From Haloprofundus salinisoli (GTDB taxonomy: Archaea; Halobacteriota; Halobacteria; Halobacteriales; Haloferacaceae), in the NCBI RefSeq assembly GCF_020097815.1, contig NZ_CP083663.1, positions 248,001-312,000 of the forward strand: 64,000 bases of DNA. The letters are read 5' to 3'. Positions 17,316 through 26,157 of this stretch are shown here, piece by piece. The number at the start of each line of letters is the position of its first letter. Position 1 is the first letter of the stretch. A program made the translations under genes and the position numbers. The notes beneath the pieces are model-generated. The model was given only the letters and a program-made list of their open reading frames with translations, did not search any database and was not told where the DNA came from.

Positions 17316-18305
17316 ATGGAGTACCGACAGCTCGGGTCGACGGGAACGCGCGTCTCGTCTCTCTGTTACGGCACGTGGCGATTCGGCATGAAGAGCAGCG
17401 GCGAGTACGAGACCGACCGCGACGAGGCCCACGACCTTCTCGACGCCTACGAGGCCGGCGGCGGGAACTTCATCGATACGGCGAACGTCTACGGCGACCC
17501 CAACGGGACGAGCGAGGAGTGGATCGGCGACTGGCTCGCCGAACGCGACCGCGAGGACTACGTGCTCGCCTCGAAGGTGTACTTCCCCTTCGACAGCGAG
17601 AATCCCAACGGCCGGGGCTTGTCGCGGACGCACATCCGCAACCAGATAGAAGGCACGTTGGACCGGTTGGGAACCGACTATCTCGACCTCTACTACATCC
17701 ACCGCTGGGACGAGAACACCCCCATCGAGGAGACGATGCAGACGCTCAACGGTCTCGTCGAGGAGGGCAAGGTGAACTACCTCGGCGCGTCGACGATGGC
17801 GGCGTGGCAGTTGACGAAAGCGCTGTGGAAATCCGATGTCAACGGTTACGCGCGCTTCGACGTGACGCAACCGATGTTCCACGCGGCGCAGACCGAAGTC
17901 GACGACTACCTCGACGTCTGCGCCGACCAGGACATCGCGGTCTGTCCGTACTCGCCGCTGGCGGGCGGCTTTCTCACCGGCAAGTACGAGCGCGACGACG
18001 ACGGAAACGCCGTCGGCCCCGACGGGTCGCGCGCGAACCTCGTCGACTACTTCCAGGACGCCTACGTCTCCGGGCGCGGGTGGGAGGTGCTCGACGCCAT
18101 CGAGTCGGTCGCCGACGAGGTGGACGCGACGCCCGCGCAGGTCGCGCTCCGGTGGCTCGTCGACCAGCGCGAGTTCACCTGCATCCCCATCGTCGGCGCG
18201 CGCACCGTCGACCAGATGGAAGAGAACCTCGGTGCCGTCGAGGTGGACCTCTCCGACGACCAGTACGACCGCATCGCCGACGCCCGGACCGGCGGCGAGT
18301 CGTAA
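17316..18305 (+). CDS. Aldo-keto reductase, first tandem copy
   Basis: 329 residues, a TIM-barrel NADP-dependent oxidoreductase. The catalytic tetrad is visible: Asp in FIDTANVYGDPNG with its Tyr, Lys in LASKVYFP and His in YYIHRWDEN. C-terminal cofactor loop IPIVGARTVDQMEENL. The substrate is unknown. Start at ATG 17316 follows cagccttttgccc about 28 bases upstream. The next gene is a close copy with almost identical DNA over the central half. Confidence 0.92.
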   Translation: MEYRQLGSTGTRVSSLCYGTWRFGMKSSGEYETDRDEAHDLLDAYEAGGGNFIDTANVYGDPNGTSEEWIGDWLAERDREDYVLASKVYFPFDSENPNGRGLSRTHIRNQIEGTLDRLGTDYLDLYYIHRWDENTPIEETMQTLNGLVEEGKVNYLGASTMAAWQLTKALWKSDVNGYARFDVTQPMFHAAQTEVDDYLDVCADQDIAVCPYSPLAGGFLTGKYERDDDGNAVGPDGSRANLVDYFQDAYVSGRGWEVLDAIESVADEVDATPAQVALRWLVDQREFTCIPIVGARTVDQMEENLGAVEVDLSDDQYDRIADARTGGES

Positions 18306-18362
18306 CTTCCCCCGCATCGCCGGCGACTCCACATTTTTCGTTTTCGCCGCCGAACACCCCGT

Positions 18363-19379
18363 ATGGAGTACCGACAACTCGGGTCGACGGGGACGCGCGT
18401 CTCCGCGCTCTGTTACGGCACGTGGCGCTTCGGACGCAAGACCGACGGGACGAACGAAACGGAGCGCGACGAGGCCCACGACCTTCTCGACGCGTTCGCC
18501 GAGCGCGGCGGGAACTTCATCGATACGGCGAACGTCTACGGCGACCCCAACGGGACGAGCGAGGAGTGGATCGGCGACTGGCTCGCCGAGCGCGACCGCG
18601 AGGACTACGTGCTCGCCTCGAAGGTGTACTTCCCCTTCGACGAGGACAACCCGAATGGGAGAGGCCTGTCGCGGACGCACATCCGCAACCAGATAGAAGG
18701 CACGTTGGACCGGTTGGGAACCGACTATCTCGACCTCTACTACATCCACCGCTGGGACGAGAACACCCCCATCGAAGAGACGATGCAAGCCCTCAACGGG
18801 CTCGTCGAAGAGGGGAAAGTGAACTACCTCGGCGCGTCGACGATGGCGGCGTGGCAGCTGACCAAGGCGCTGTGGAAGTCCGACGCCCACGACTACGCGC
18901 GTTTCGACGTCACCCAGCCGCTGTTTCACGCGGGCTACTACGAGGACGTGAAAGAGTACCTCGACGTGTGCGCCGACCAAGGCCTCGCGGTCTGTCCGTA
19001 CTCGCCGCTGGCGGGCGGCTTTCTCACCGGGAAGTACGAACGCGCCGACGAGGACGACCCGCAGGCCGTGAAAGGGCCCGACGGGTCGCGCGCGAACATC
19101 GACGAGCGCTTCGGCAACTACTACGTCTCCGAGCGCGGGTGGAAGGTGCTCGACGCCATCGAGTCGGTCGCCGGCGAAGTCGACGCCTCGCCCGCGCAGG
19201 TCGCGCTCCGGTGGCTAATGCAGATAGAGCAGTTCACCTGCGTCCCAATCGTCGGCGCTCGGACCGAAGAGCAGTTAGAAGAGAACATGGGGGCTGTCGA
19301 GGTGAGCCTCACCGACGAGCAACACGACCGAATTCTGAACGCGCGCTACGACGAGAGCGGCGGTATCTGGGGGCACTGA
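18363..19379 (+). CDS. Aldo-keto reductase, second tandem copy
   Basis: 338 residues, same architecture and catalytic residues as its upstream neighbour (DTANVYGDPNG, LASKVYFP, YYIHRWDEN). It differs mainly near residues 27-42, around 175-190 and in an insertion (DEDDPQAVK) near residue 238, and ends GGIWGH. Its own TATA-like catttttcg lies about 27 bases upstream, so each copy has its own promoter. A recent tandem duplication followed by divergence of the substrate-side loops is likely. Confidence 0.92.
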   Translation: MEYRQLGSTGTRVSALCYGTWRFGRKTDGTNETERDEAHDLLDAFAERGGNFIDTANVYGDPNGTSEEWIGDWLAERDREDYVLASKVYFPFDEDNPNGRGLSRTHIRNQIEGTLDRLGTDYLDLYYIHRWDENTPIEETMQALNGLVEEGKVNYLGASTMAAWQLTKALWKSDAHDYARFDVTQPLFHAGYYEDVKEYLDVCADQGLAVCPYSPLAGGFLTGKYERADEDDPQAVKGPDGSRANIDERFGNYYVSERGWKVLDAIESVAGEVDASPAQVALRWLMQIEQFTCVPIVGARTEEQLEENMGAVEVSLTDEQHDRILNARYDESGGIWGH

Positions 19380-19477
19380 GCCGACGGCGCCCGCGGACAC
19401 GGAGGCGACAGTGCGGACGAGCAGCGTCCGCTGCGACGCCGAGTGACTTTCCGTCCCCGTCGTCGACGACGGTAGAC

Positions 19478-19664
19478 GTGAGCGACCCGACGACCGAACG
19501 CGGTGCGATTCGTCGCGCCTACGACGCCATCGCCGACGGCTACGCGGCCGCCTGCTCCGACGACCTGCCGGAGGCGGCGTGTCCGCCGAGTAGACGACGA
19601 GTTGGCCGACGACGAGGACGGAGACGGCGACTTCCCGTTCGTTCCGGCGCGACTGCGAGCGTAG
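19478..19664 (+). pseudogene. Decayed SAM methyltransferase remnant
   Basis: From GTG 19478 the frame gives DPTTERGAIRRAYDAIADGY, a typical methyltransferase N-terminus. After about 38 residues the frame turns into Arg-rich nonsense. In the +1 frame the end of a gene then appears, DDEDGDGDFPFVPARLRA followed by TAG at 19662. No SAM motif I is present. The best reading is a gene that lost its middle by deletion and shifted frame. Confidence 0.6.
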
Positions 19665-19703
19665 TTCGAGCAGACGAAGGGAGCCAGCGCCCCAGATAGC
19701 GGC

Positions 19704-19946
19704 TCAGGCCTCGCCGAGGTGCGCTCGAACGCCTTCGGCGATGGCGTCGACGTCGTACTCGTCGCCCTCGTCCTTGTCGAAGACGACCTCCTCGTCGGCG
19801 GTGACGCGGAGCACGCCGTGGTCGCCGGTGACGAGCGCCACCGAGTCGAGTTCCTGTCCGAACGCCTCCAGTAACTGGTGCTGTATCTGTTCTGCTCGGT
19901 CGAGGTAGCCGCACGGGACGCAGTACTCGATTTCGACATCGGTCAT
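19704..19946 (-). CDS. Rdx/SelW-family thioredoxin-fold protein
   Basis: 80 residues. MTDVEIEYCVPCGYLDRAEQ carries the CxxC redox motif Cys9-Cys12 at the end of the first strand, and the rest (VVFDKDEGDEYDVDAIAEGV) is the SelT/SelW/SelH-like half. It is the Cys form, not selenocysteine. Role is probably thiol redox work on unknown partners. Confidence 0.88.
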   Translation of the reverse strand: MTDVEIEYCVPCGYLDRAEQIQHQLLEAFGQELDSVALVTGDHGVLRVTADEEVVFDKDEGDEYDVDAIAEGVRAHLGEA

Positions 19947-20016
19947 GAACGACCGTTAGGGAGCCGGCGGGTTAAATCTCACTCGAGCGCGGGCGTCGGT
20001 CGCTGATTCGGTCCGC

Positions 20017-20673
20017 TCAGCGGCCGAACGGTCGCCAGTACAGCAACGCGACGGTGGCGAGAAACACGACCGTCGAGAGGTCGTACGACAGCGCCGTCGC
20101 CGACGCGGCCAGCGCCGACCCGCTACCCAAAACCGCCGTCGCCAGCGAAGCGAGAATCGGCCACGAGCAGGAGACGCAGGAGAGCAGGCCCAAGATGCCC
20201 GAGACGGCCGCGCCCGCGGCGTCGACGACCGTCGCGTAGACGAGGTACGCCAGCGCGACGTAGCCGACGACGCGGCCGGGCATCAGAACTACGTTGAGCG
20301 TCTCGCCGCCGTAGATGAGCGCCGGTCCCCACCCCGGCGGGAGCCAGCCGATTCGGAAGCCCGCGCCGCCGTGCGGCGCTGCGAGCGTCACGAGACCGCC
20401 GGCGACGACCAGCGCCGCGAAGTAGGCGACGGCGACGACGGCCGCACGGCGCTTCGTCCGAGTCGGTGCGGGCGCGACGGACGTCTTCGTCACCGCGAGG
20501 ACGCCCGCGTTTATCCAGAGCAACCCGTATATCGTGTACCGAGCGGGGGTCAACGTGCCGGGCGTCAACAGCCCGTACGCGAGGAGCGCGGCGAGTTCGA
20601 CGTTGAACAGGATGCCGGCGTAGAGGAGCGTGTCGTGCGAGGGTCGGGGGAGTGAACGAGCGAGAGTACTCAT
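20017..20673 (-). CDS. Multi-TM protein linked to haem A/O synthesis (DUF7546-like)
   Basis: 218 residues with about six membrane segments and an internal LLSCVSCSWPILASL pair of Cys. It follows the ctaA-ctaB fusion by 12 bases on the same strand and ends the unit. I recall a halobacterial family in this position (DUF7546). The context points to assembly of the terminal oxidase; the CVSC motif could bind copper or haem or be a redox pair, which is speculation. Confidence 0.75.
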   Translation of the reverse strand: MSTLARSLPRPSHDTLLYAGILFNVELAALLAYGLLTPGTLTPARYTIYGLLWINAGVLAVTKTSVAPAPTRTKRRAAVVAVAYFAALVVAGGLVTLAAPHGGAGFRIGWLPPGWGPALIYGGETLNVVLMPGRVVGYVALAYLVYATVVDAAGAAVSGILGLLSCVSCSWPILASLATAVLGSGSALAASATALSYDLSTVVFLATVALLYWRPFGR

Positions 20674-20685
20674 GAGTCAGTCGGG

Positions 20686-22086
20686 TCAGACAGCCATCGC
20701 GTCGACGACGACGGCCAGGAGCAGCGCGCCGAGGTAGGCGTTCGAGGCGTGGAACGCTCGGAACGCCGCCGACTCCGACTGTTCGTAGTGGAGGCGGACG
20801 ACCATCCAGAGGAACGCGCCGCCGAAGACGACGCCGGTGAGGACGTAGAGCCACCCGAGCGTGTCCGCCGCCGCGAGCGCCGCGGCGGCGACGAGCGTCG
20901 CGCCGAGGTACCAGAGGATGTGTTTTCGAGTGACGGTCTCGCCGCGAACGACGGGCATCATCGGGAAGCCGCCGCGCTCGTAGTCGTCCTTGTATGCCAG
21001 CGCGAGGTTGTAGAAGTGTGCTGGTGTCCACAGGAAGATGACGCCGGCGAGGACGAGTCCGCCGAGGCCGATCTCGCCGGTGACGGCGACCCACCCGATG
21101 AGCGCCGGGAGCGCTCCCGCCGCGCCGCCGATGACGGTGTTCTGCACCGTGTTCGGCTTGAGGACGAGCGTGTAGACGACGCTGTAGAAGAGGATGGCCG
21201 CGAGGCCGAGCGCCGCCGCCAGGAGGTTCACCGACGCGAACAGCGCCAGCGAGACGACAGAGAGGAACACGCCCCACGCCACGGCGTTGCGGACCGGGAC
21301 GAGGTCGGTCACGAGCGGCCGGTCGTTCGTGCGGTTCATCCGGCGGTCGATATCGCGTTCGAGCACGTGGTTGAACGTCCCGGAAGCGCCGATAGAGAGC
21401 GCGCCGCCGCCGAGCGTCGCGGCGACGGTTATCGGGTTGAGGCCGGGACCGCCCGCCAGCGCCATCGCGGCACCGGCGACGAGACAGAGCAGCCACATCA
21501 GCCGCGGCTTCATCAGTCGGAAGTAGGCGTTCGCCGTCGCCTTCGCGCGGGCGAACGTCGACTCGGGTATCTCGGGCCGCCGGTCGCCGGCGGGCGGGAG
21601 GTCCCGCTCGGGCCGCCGGTCGGGTCGGTCGTCGGGGTCGCCGGTCGTCGCTTCGAGCGTCCACGCGAGGGCGGCGACCAGCCCGCCGAAGATGGTCATG
21701 CCGACGACGAGGTGCAGCGCCGATAGCGTCGCCGTCGTGCCGTTCGTGGCGACGAACGCGCCGATAGCCGCCTGAACGGGGTACAGGAGCAACGAGAGTC
21801 CGAGCGCCGCTTTGATGCGCGTCGACTCGCCGCGCCGCCACGCGAGAACGCCGGTGGCGACGGCGAGCACGCCGACGACGAGCGCGACGAGGCGATGACC
21901 GAGGGCGACGTAGCCCATCGCCGACGACGGCAAGGAGAGGCCGTCGCCGCAGGCGGGCCACGCGGCGCACGCCGTCGCCGCGTCGGTGAGCGTCGTCGTC
22001 GCGCCGACGGCGAGGAGGAGATAGACGCCCATCGCGGTGGCGGCGAGGAGGGCCGGGAACCGGTCGGGAGTGTCTGTCGATTCCAC
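20686..22086 (-). CDS. ctaB: CtaA-CtaB fusion: haem A synthase-like plus haem O synthase
   Basis: 466 residues. Residues 1-150 are a half-length COX15/CtaA-like four-TM domain (LGHRLVALVVGVLAVATG, LSALHLVVGMTIFGG: His residues that can hold haem). A linker of about 30 residues (DPDDRPDRRPERDLPPAGD) leads to a full UbiA-type farnesyltransferase at 185-466 with the two Asp-rich signatures NHVLERDIDRRMNRTNDRP and YKDDYERGGFPMMP. It makes haem O, and perhaps haem A, for the terminal oxidase in the membrane. This fusion is known from haloarchaea. coxB lies divergently. Confidence 0.93.
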   Translation of the reverse strand: MESTDTPDRFPALLAATAMGVYLLLAVGATTTLTDAATACAAWPACGDGLSLPSSAMGYVALGHRLVALVVGVLAVATGVLAWRRGESTRIKAALGLSLLLYPVQAAIGAFVATNGTTATLSALHLVVGMTIFGGLVAALAWTLEATTGDPDDRPDRRPERDLPPAGDRRPEIPESTFARAKATANAYFRLMKPRLMWLLCLVAGAAMALAGGPGLNPITVAATLGGGALSIGASGTFNHVLERDIDRRMNRTNDRPLVTDLVPVRNAVAWGVFLSVVSLALFASVNLLAAALGLAAILFYSVVYTLVLKPNTVQNTVIGGAAGALPALIGWVAVTGEIGLGGLVLAGVIFLWTPAHFYNLALAYKDDYERGGFPMMPVVRGETVTRKHILWYLGATLVAAAALAAADTLGWLYVLTGVVFGGAFLWMVVRLHYEQSESAAFRAFHASNAYLGALLLAVVVDAMAV

Positions 22087-22289
22087 GTTTATGTCACTGC
22101 CGGAGGTTAGAAAGCCCGGTACTTAGGCACCGCGCTTTGCGGGGCTACGAGAGGGTGTCTCGCGGAGCACCGAGGCCGAACGCGTGGTCCGAACGTCGAA
22201 TCCGGAAATCCGTCCTTTGAGGGACGCCCCGTCGGGCGAACAGGGAGTCAGCAGCTATTTACGTCGGCTTTCCTAACTCCGCAGTAGCA

Positions 22290-23099
22290 ATGAAGCGTAC
22301 GCGCATCGCACTCGTCTCGCTGTTCTCCGCAGTGGCGCTGGCGCTCGTCGCTGCTCCGGCGGCGGCACAGCCCTCGACGACTGCGGGGCTCATCAACGAG
22401 CTCAACGGGAAACTGCTGTATCTGGGGATTCCGATCACGCTTCTGGTCGAAGTCATCCTCATCTACACAGTCATCAAGTTCCGCAACAACGACGACCCGA
22501 AACCGACCAAAGAGAACCGTCGGCTCGAGATCACGTGGACCGTCGCGACGGCCATCATCCTGCTGTTCGTCGGCGTCGCCTCCTACGGCGTGCTTGCGAA
22601 CCCCGACGTTACGTACGCCGAACAACCCGGTTCGCAGGCACCCGGCGAGGGAGACAGCGTGCTCGTCCACGCCGAGGCGTTCCAGTGGGGCTGGGAGTTC
22701 ACCTACCCCGAGGAGAACGTCACCATCTCCGGGAGTGAACCGGTGAAAGTACCGGTCGACCAGGACGTCTACTTCGAGGTCACCTCCAGAGACGTGATAC
22801 ACGCGTTCCACGTCCCCGCGATGGGCCTGAAGATGGACGCGTTCCCCGAACAGAACCAGACCGTCAAGACGGTCCCGACCGAGACGGGGATGTATCAGGG
22901 CTACTGCGCTGAGTTCTGTGGCGTCGCCCACTCGCAGATGTACTTCGAGGTCGAAGTCGTCTCCCAAGAGGAGTACGACCAGTGGATACAGGAGCAGTCC
23001 TCCGGCGGCAATTCGGGCGGCTCCGGCAACGACTCCGGTAACGCCTCGAACGCCTCCGTAGTCGGTGCCCCGGCGGAACTGATCGCGGCCGAGAACTGA
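22290..23099 (+). CDS. coxB: Cytochrome c oxidase subunit II (CuA)
   Basis: 269 residues: a signal sequence (1-26), two membrane helices (about 42-63 and 84-102) and an exposed cupredoxin domain. The CuA ligands are complete: His171 (DVIHAFHVP), Cys206, Glu208, Cys210 (YCAEFCGVAHSQM), His214 and Met217. The last 40 residues are a Gly/Ser/Asn-rich tail. No subunit I or III gene is adjacent; the neighbour is an aldolase gene, so the catalytic subunit lies elsewhere. A TATA-like ctatttac about 33 bases before the ATG is a plausible promoter. Confidence 0.95.
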   Translation: MKRTRIALVSLFSAVALALVAAPAAAQPSTTAGLINELNGKLLYLGIPITLLVEVILIYTVIKFRNNDDPKPTKENRRLEITWTVATAIILLFVGVASYGVLANPDVTYAEQPGSQAPGEGDSVLVHAEAFQWGWEFTYPEENVTISGSEPVKVPVDQDVYFEVTSRDVIHAFHVPAMGLKMDAFPEQNQTVKTVPTETGMYQGYCAEFCGVAHSQMYFEVEVVSQEEYDQWIQEQSSGGNSGGSGNDSGNASNASVVGAPAELIAAEN

Positions 23100-23203
23100 G
23101 CGTCGACCGCCTCCCGTTCTTTCATTTTCACCTGCCGAGCGTCGCCGCCACCCACGATGCAGTGGCCGGTTTTTATTACTCGCGTCGGCGCAGTAGCGCA
23201 TGA

Positions 23204-23860
23204 ATGAGTTCCAGCGACCGACAGCGAAATCTCGAACGCATCGTCGACAGCGGCGTCGTCGCGGTCATGCGCGGCGCGGACGCCGACTCGCTCATCGAAA
23301 CCGCGGAGGCGCTCGAACGAGGCGGCGTCTCGGCCATCGAGATCACCGCCGACAACCCCGGCGCGATGGAGATGATCCGAGACGTCTCGGGCGCGTTCGG
23401 CGACGAAGTCATCGTCGGCGCGGGCACCGTCCTCGACGGCGCGACGGCCAGAAACGCCCTTCTCGCGGGCGCGGAGTTCGTCGTCGGCCCGAACTTCGAA
23501 CCGACAGTCGTCGAGACGTGCAACCGCTACAACGCCGTCGTCGCGCCGGGTATCATGACGCCCACCGAAGCGGTGCGGGCGATGGAGGCCGGCTCGGACT
23601 TCGTGAAGGTGTTCCCGGCGTCGACGCTCGGCCCGGGTCACCTCAAGAGCATGAAGGGGCCGCTCGGCCAGATTCCGATGATGCCGACCGGCGGCGTCGA
23701 CGTCGACAACGCCGCGGAGTTCATCGACGCGGGTGCGATGGTCGTCGGCGCGGGGTCGGCGCTCGTCGACGGCGACGCCGTCGCCGAGGGCGACTTCGAG
23801 GCCATCACCGAGCAGGCGCGCCGCTTCAGCGAAGTCATCGACGAGGCGCGCGACTCGTAA
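23204..23860 (+). CDS. kdgA: KDPG/KHG aldolase (class I)
   Basis: 218 residues, Eda-type TIM barrel. Catalytic residues are visible: Glu46 in AIEITADNPG, Arg23 in VMRGADADS and the Schiff-base Lys135 in FVKVFPAS; VGAGTVLDG and MPTGGVDVDNAAEF form the phosphate site. It splits 2-keto-3-deoxy-6-phosphogluconate to pyruvate and glyceraldehyde 3-phosphate, the last step of the semiphosphorylative Entner-Doudoroff route of haloarchaea. ATG 23204 is 30 bases after tttttatt; an overlapping ATG at 23200 is in another frame. Confidence 0.93.
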   Translation: MSSSDRQRNLERIVDSGVVAVMRGADADSLIETAEALERGGVSAIEITADNPGAMEMIRDVSGAFGDEVIVGAGTVLDGATARNALLAGAEFVVGPNFEPTVVETCNRYNAVVAPGIMTPTEAVRAMEAGSDFVKVFPASTLGPGHLKSMKGPLGQIPMMPTGGVDVDNAAEFIDAGAMVVGAGSALVDGDAVAEGDFEAITEQARRFSEVIDEARDS

Positions 23861-23875
23861 CGGGGAACGACTCGC

Positions 23876-24451
23876 TCAGCCGAGCGCCCACTCGACGCGA
23901 GTCGTCCGCTCGCCGTACACCTCGTCGCGTTCGGTGACGACGACGACGGCGGGCAGTTCGCCCTCGAAGTCGAAGACGGCGTCGTAGCCGTCGACGGTCA
24001 GGTGTTCGGGGACCGACTGCGGGCTCGAGTCGTTCGCCGACCAGTTCGCCGAGAACGAGTCGTTCTCGCCGTCGGTGTCGCCGGTGGCGGCGGTGTCGTT
24101 CGACGCCGTCGCGTCACCCGCACAGCCGTCGAGACTCTCGTCGCGTTCGGCGGCGACGACGACTTCCAGCCTCCGGTCGTCGGCGTCGTACGTCGCCGAC
24201 GCCAGCGAGGCGCGGAGACAGGAGTCCGACCCGACGACGAGCGCGCCGGTGACGCGGACCCGGGTCTCCTGCGGTTCGAACGTCACCGACGGCCGTTCGG
24301 CGGCGTGTTCGTCGTCTTTGGGGCGACGGCGTTCGAACTCACCGGTCTCGGCCGGGTCGTCCGGGTCGTCCAATCGGAGGCCGAGCGCACCGACGCCCAG
24401 CAGCGCCGTTGTTCCCGCTGCCGTACCGGCGAGGAGCCCGCGACGATTCAT
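23876..24451 (-). CDS. Exported protein with Tat-like signal, unknown function
   Basis: 191 residues starting MNRRGLLAGTAAGTTALLGVG, a twin-arginine-type signal with hydrophobic stretch. The mature part has a beta-rich domain (RVRVTGALVVGSDSCLRASL, two Cys) and an Asn/Asp/Ser-rich linker, ending DEVYGERTTRVEWALG. An in-frame ATG at 24460 adds three residues (MED) and cannot be excluded. The two Cys (in SDSCLR and DGCAGD) could pair outside the cell. Conserved-looking in haloarchaea but no function known to me. Confidence 0.68.
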   Translation of the reverse strand: MNRRGLLAGTAAGTTALLGVGALGLRLDDPDDPAETGEFERRRPKDDEHAAERPSVTFEPQETRVRVTGALVVGSDSCLRASLASATYDADDRRLEVVVAAERDESLDGCAGDATASNDTAATGDTDGENDSFSANWSANDSSPQSVPEHLTVDGYDAVFDFEGELPAVVVVTERDEVYGERTTRVEWALG

Positions 24452-24570
24452 ATCTTCCATCCTCTATATGGATACAAGTACCTTCTGTTTGAGAAGAGTG
24501 TTTTATTCACAAACCTGTGTGAGTAGAGACAGTACGACACGACCGAGGGCTGAGGTATCCCCACCGTCGT

Positions 24571-26157
24571 CTACGATTCGCCCGAAGCGTCCGCCTCCTC
24601 GGACCGGCCCGCCTCGGCGGAGCGGTCTGACGCGTTCCCGTCGGACGGACCGACGTCGTCGGGGCCGACTCCGACCGACTCGTTCTCTCTCGCCCGGCGT
24701 CGTCGCGCCGCGAGCGCCTCTTGGAGCCGGTTTTCGAGCGTCGAACGGAGCCGAGTCGCCTCCTCCCGGTCGATGTCGACGGCGGCCGCGTCGCGGGCGG
24801 CGAGCGACCGCGACCCTGCGGTGTCGACGGTGACGGTGGCGACGCGCCAGCGGCGCTGGAAGACGGTCCGCGTGTCGAGTATCGTCTGGACGCGGTGGTA
24901 GGGGACGACTCGCGTCTGCCGGTTCCAGAAGCCGTTTCGCGTGACGACGTGGCGGTCGTCCAGCCAGTAGCCGCGGTGTTTCCACTTGTAGTGGGCGGCG
25001 ACCGGAATCAGGGGCAGGACGACGGCGGGCGCGTACCACGGGTAGTTTCCGCCGAGCGCGGAGTTTACGCCGTAGAGGACGGCGAGGACGATTCCGAGGG
25101 CGATGAGATACCGGCCGACGTAGCGCCGGCGGATGCGTTTCGGGGGTCGCCGAAAGTCGAACTCGCCGAACTCGTCGATGTCACGGGCCAGCGCCAGCAC
25201 TCGGTCGACGCGCGCCAGAGGCACCGCCGCCTCCGAACCGTAACTGCCGCCCTGTCCCGGCGCGTAGCCGGCCGTCTCGATGACGAGCGTCGCGTAGCCG
25301 AACCGCCGCTTCAGGGGGTTGTCCTCGACGGTGAGCGTCTGCACCTTGTCGAACGGAATCGACCCGTCGTAGCGCTGGACGAGACCGCGTTCGTACCGGA
25401 GCTCGTCGCTCGTCCGCGAGAGCCGAAAGCCGTAGTAGTTCAACACCGCGACGACGACGCCGACGACCCACGAGAACAGCAGGATGCCGAGAGCCAACAG
25501 CAGTCCGCCGACGGCGAGAACGGTGAGTTCCGGCAGCGACGGGAGCAACGAGGAGAGAATCGGCACCGAGCTGGAGGCGACGAACGCGACGATACCCGGA
25601 ACCCGGAGGTCGAACGAGAGCAGGCCGATCAGCGCCAGTTCGCGGTCCGAGAGCGCGAACAGCAGGTCGGTCTCGTCGGTCAGCGACTCGTCGGCGTCGC
25701 CGGTCTCGCCCCGCTTCCGGCGGCCGATATCGCGCTGGAGGCGCTTGGCCTCCGCGAAACTGACGTACCGAATCGCCGCCTCCGTCTCGCTGCCGCCCGC
25801 GGTCTCGAAGTCGACCGCCGCGATGTCGAGAAACCGCTGAAAGACGTTTCGGCGGATGTCGACGTTCTGAATCCGGGCGAGCGGAATCTCGCGGGTCCGT
25901 CGGGAGAACACCCCCGACCGGATGTCGAACGTGTCGACGGTGAGTTCGTACTCGTAGCGCCTGTAGTACGCCACCTCGTAGCCGACGAGCGCGAAGACGA
26001 CCGCCGAGAGCAGACCGAGCGCGACGAGGAGGCCCCCCGCGCCGAACACCTGTTGAAGTCCCGTCGCGCCCGTCAGCAGGAGGATGACCAGCGAGAACAA
26101 GAGGCTCCCGGCCTTCTGGGCGACGCGGTACGGTATCGACAGCGGCGAGAGCTTCAT
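24571..26157 (-). CDS. Membrane protein with repeated bacterial PH domains (YdbT-like)
   Basis: 528 residues. Three bPH2-like modules follow pairs of membrane helices: YRRYEYELTVDTFDIRSGVF, YYGFRLSRTSDELRYERGL and YKWKHRGYWLDDRHVVTRNG, each ending with a PYHRVQTI- or PFDKVQTL-like strand. The C-terminal 45 residues are disordered and acidic. Its ATG overlaps the stop of the upstream PH protein by four bases. Such pairs sit in the cytoplasmic membrane and are implicated, without a firm mechanism, in envelope stress or competition. Confidence 0.87.
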   Translation of the reverse strand: MKLSPLSIPYRVAQKAGSLLFSLVILLLTGATGLQQVFGAGGLLVALGLLSAVVFALVGYEVAYYRRYEYELTVDTFDIRSGVFSRRTREIPLARIQNVDIRRNVFQRFLDIAAVDFETAGGSETEAAIRYVSFAEAKRLQRDIGRRKRGETGDADESLTDETDLLFALSDRELALIGLLSFDLRVPGIVAFVASSSVPILSSLLPSLPELTVLAVGGLLLALGILLFSWVVGVVVAVLNYYGFRLSRTSDELRYERGLVQRYDGSIPFDKVQTLTVEDNPLKRRFGYATLVIETAGYAPGQGGSYGSEAAVPLARVDRVLALARDIDEFGEFDFRRPPKRIRRRYVGRYLIALGIVLAVLYGVNSALGGNYPWYAPAVVLPLIPVAAHYKWKHRGYWLDDRHVVTRNGFWNRQTRVVPYHRVQTILDTRTVFQRRWRVATVTVDTAGSRSLAARDAAAVDIDREEATRLRSTLENRLQEALAARRRRARENESVGVGPDDVGPSDGNASDRSAEAGRSEEADASGES

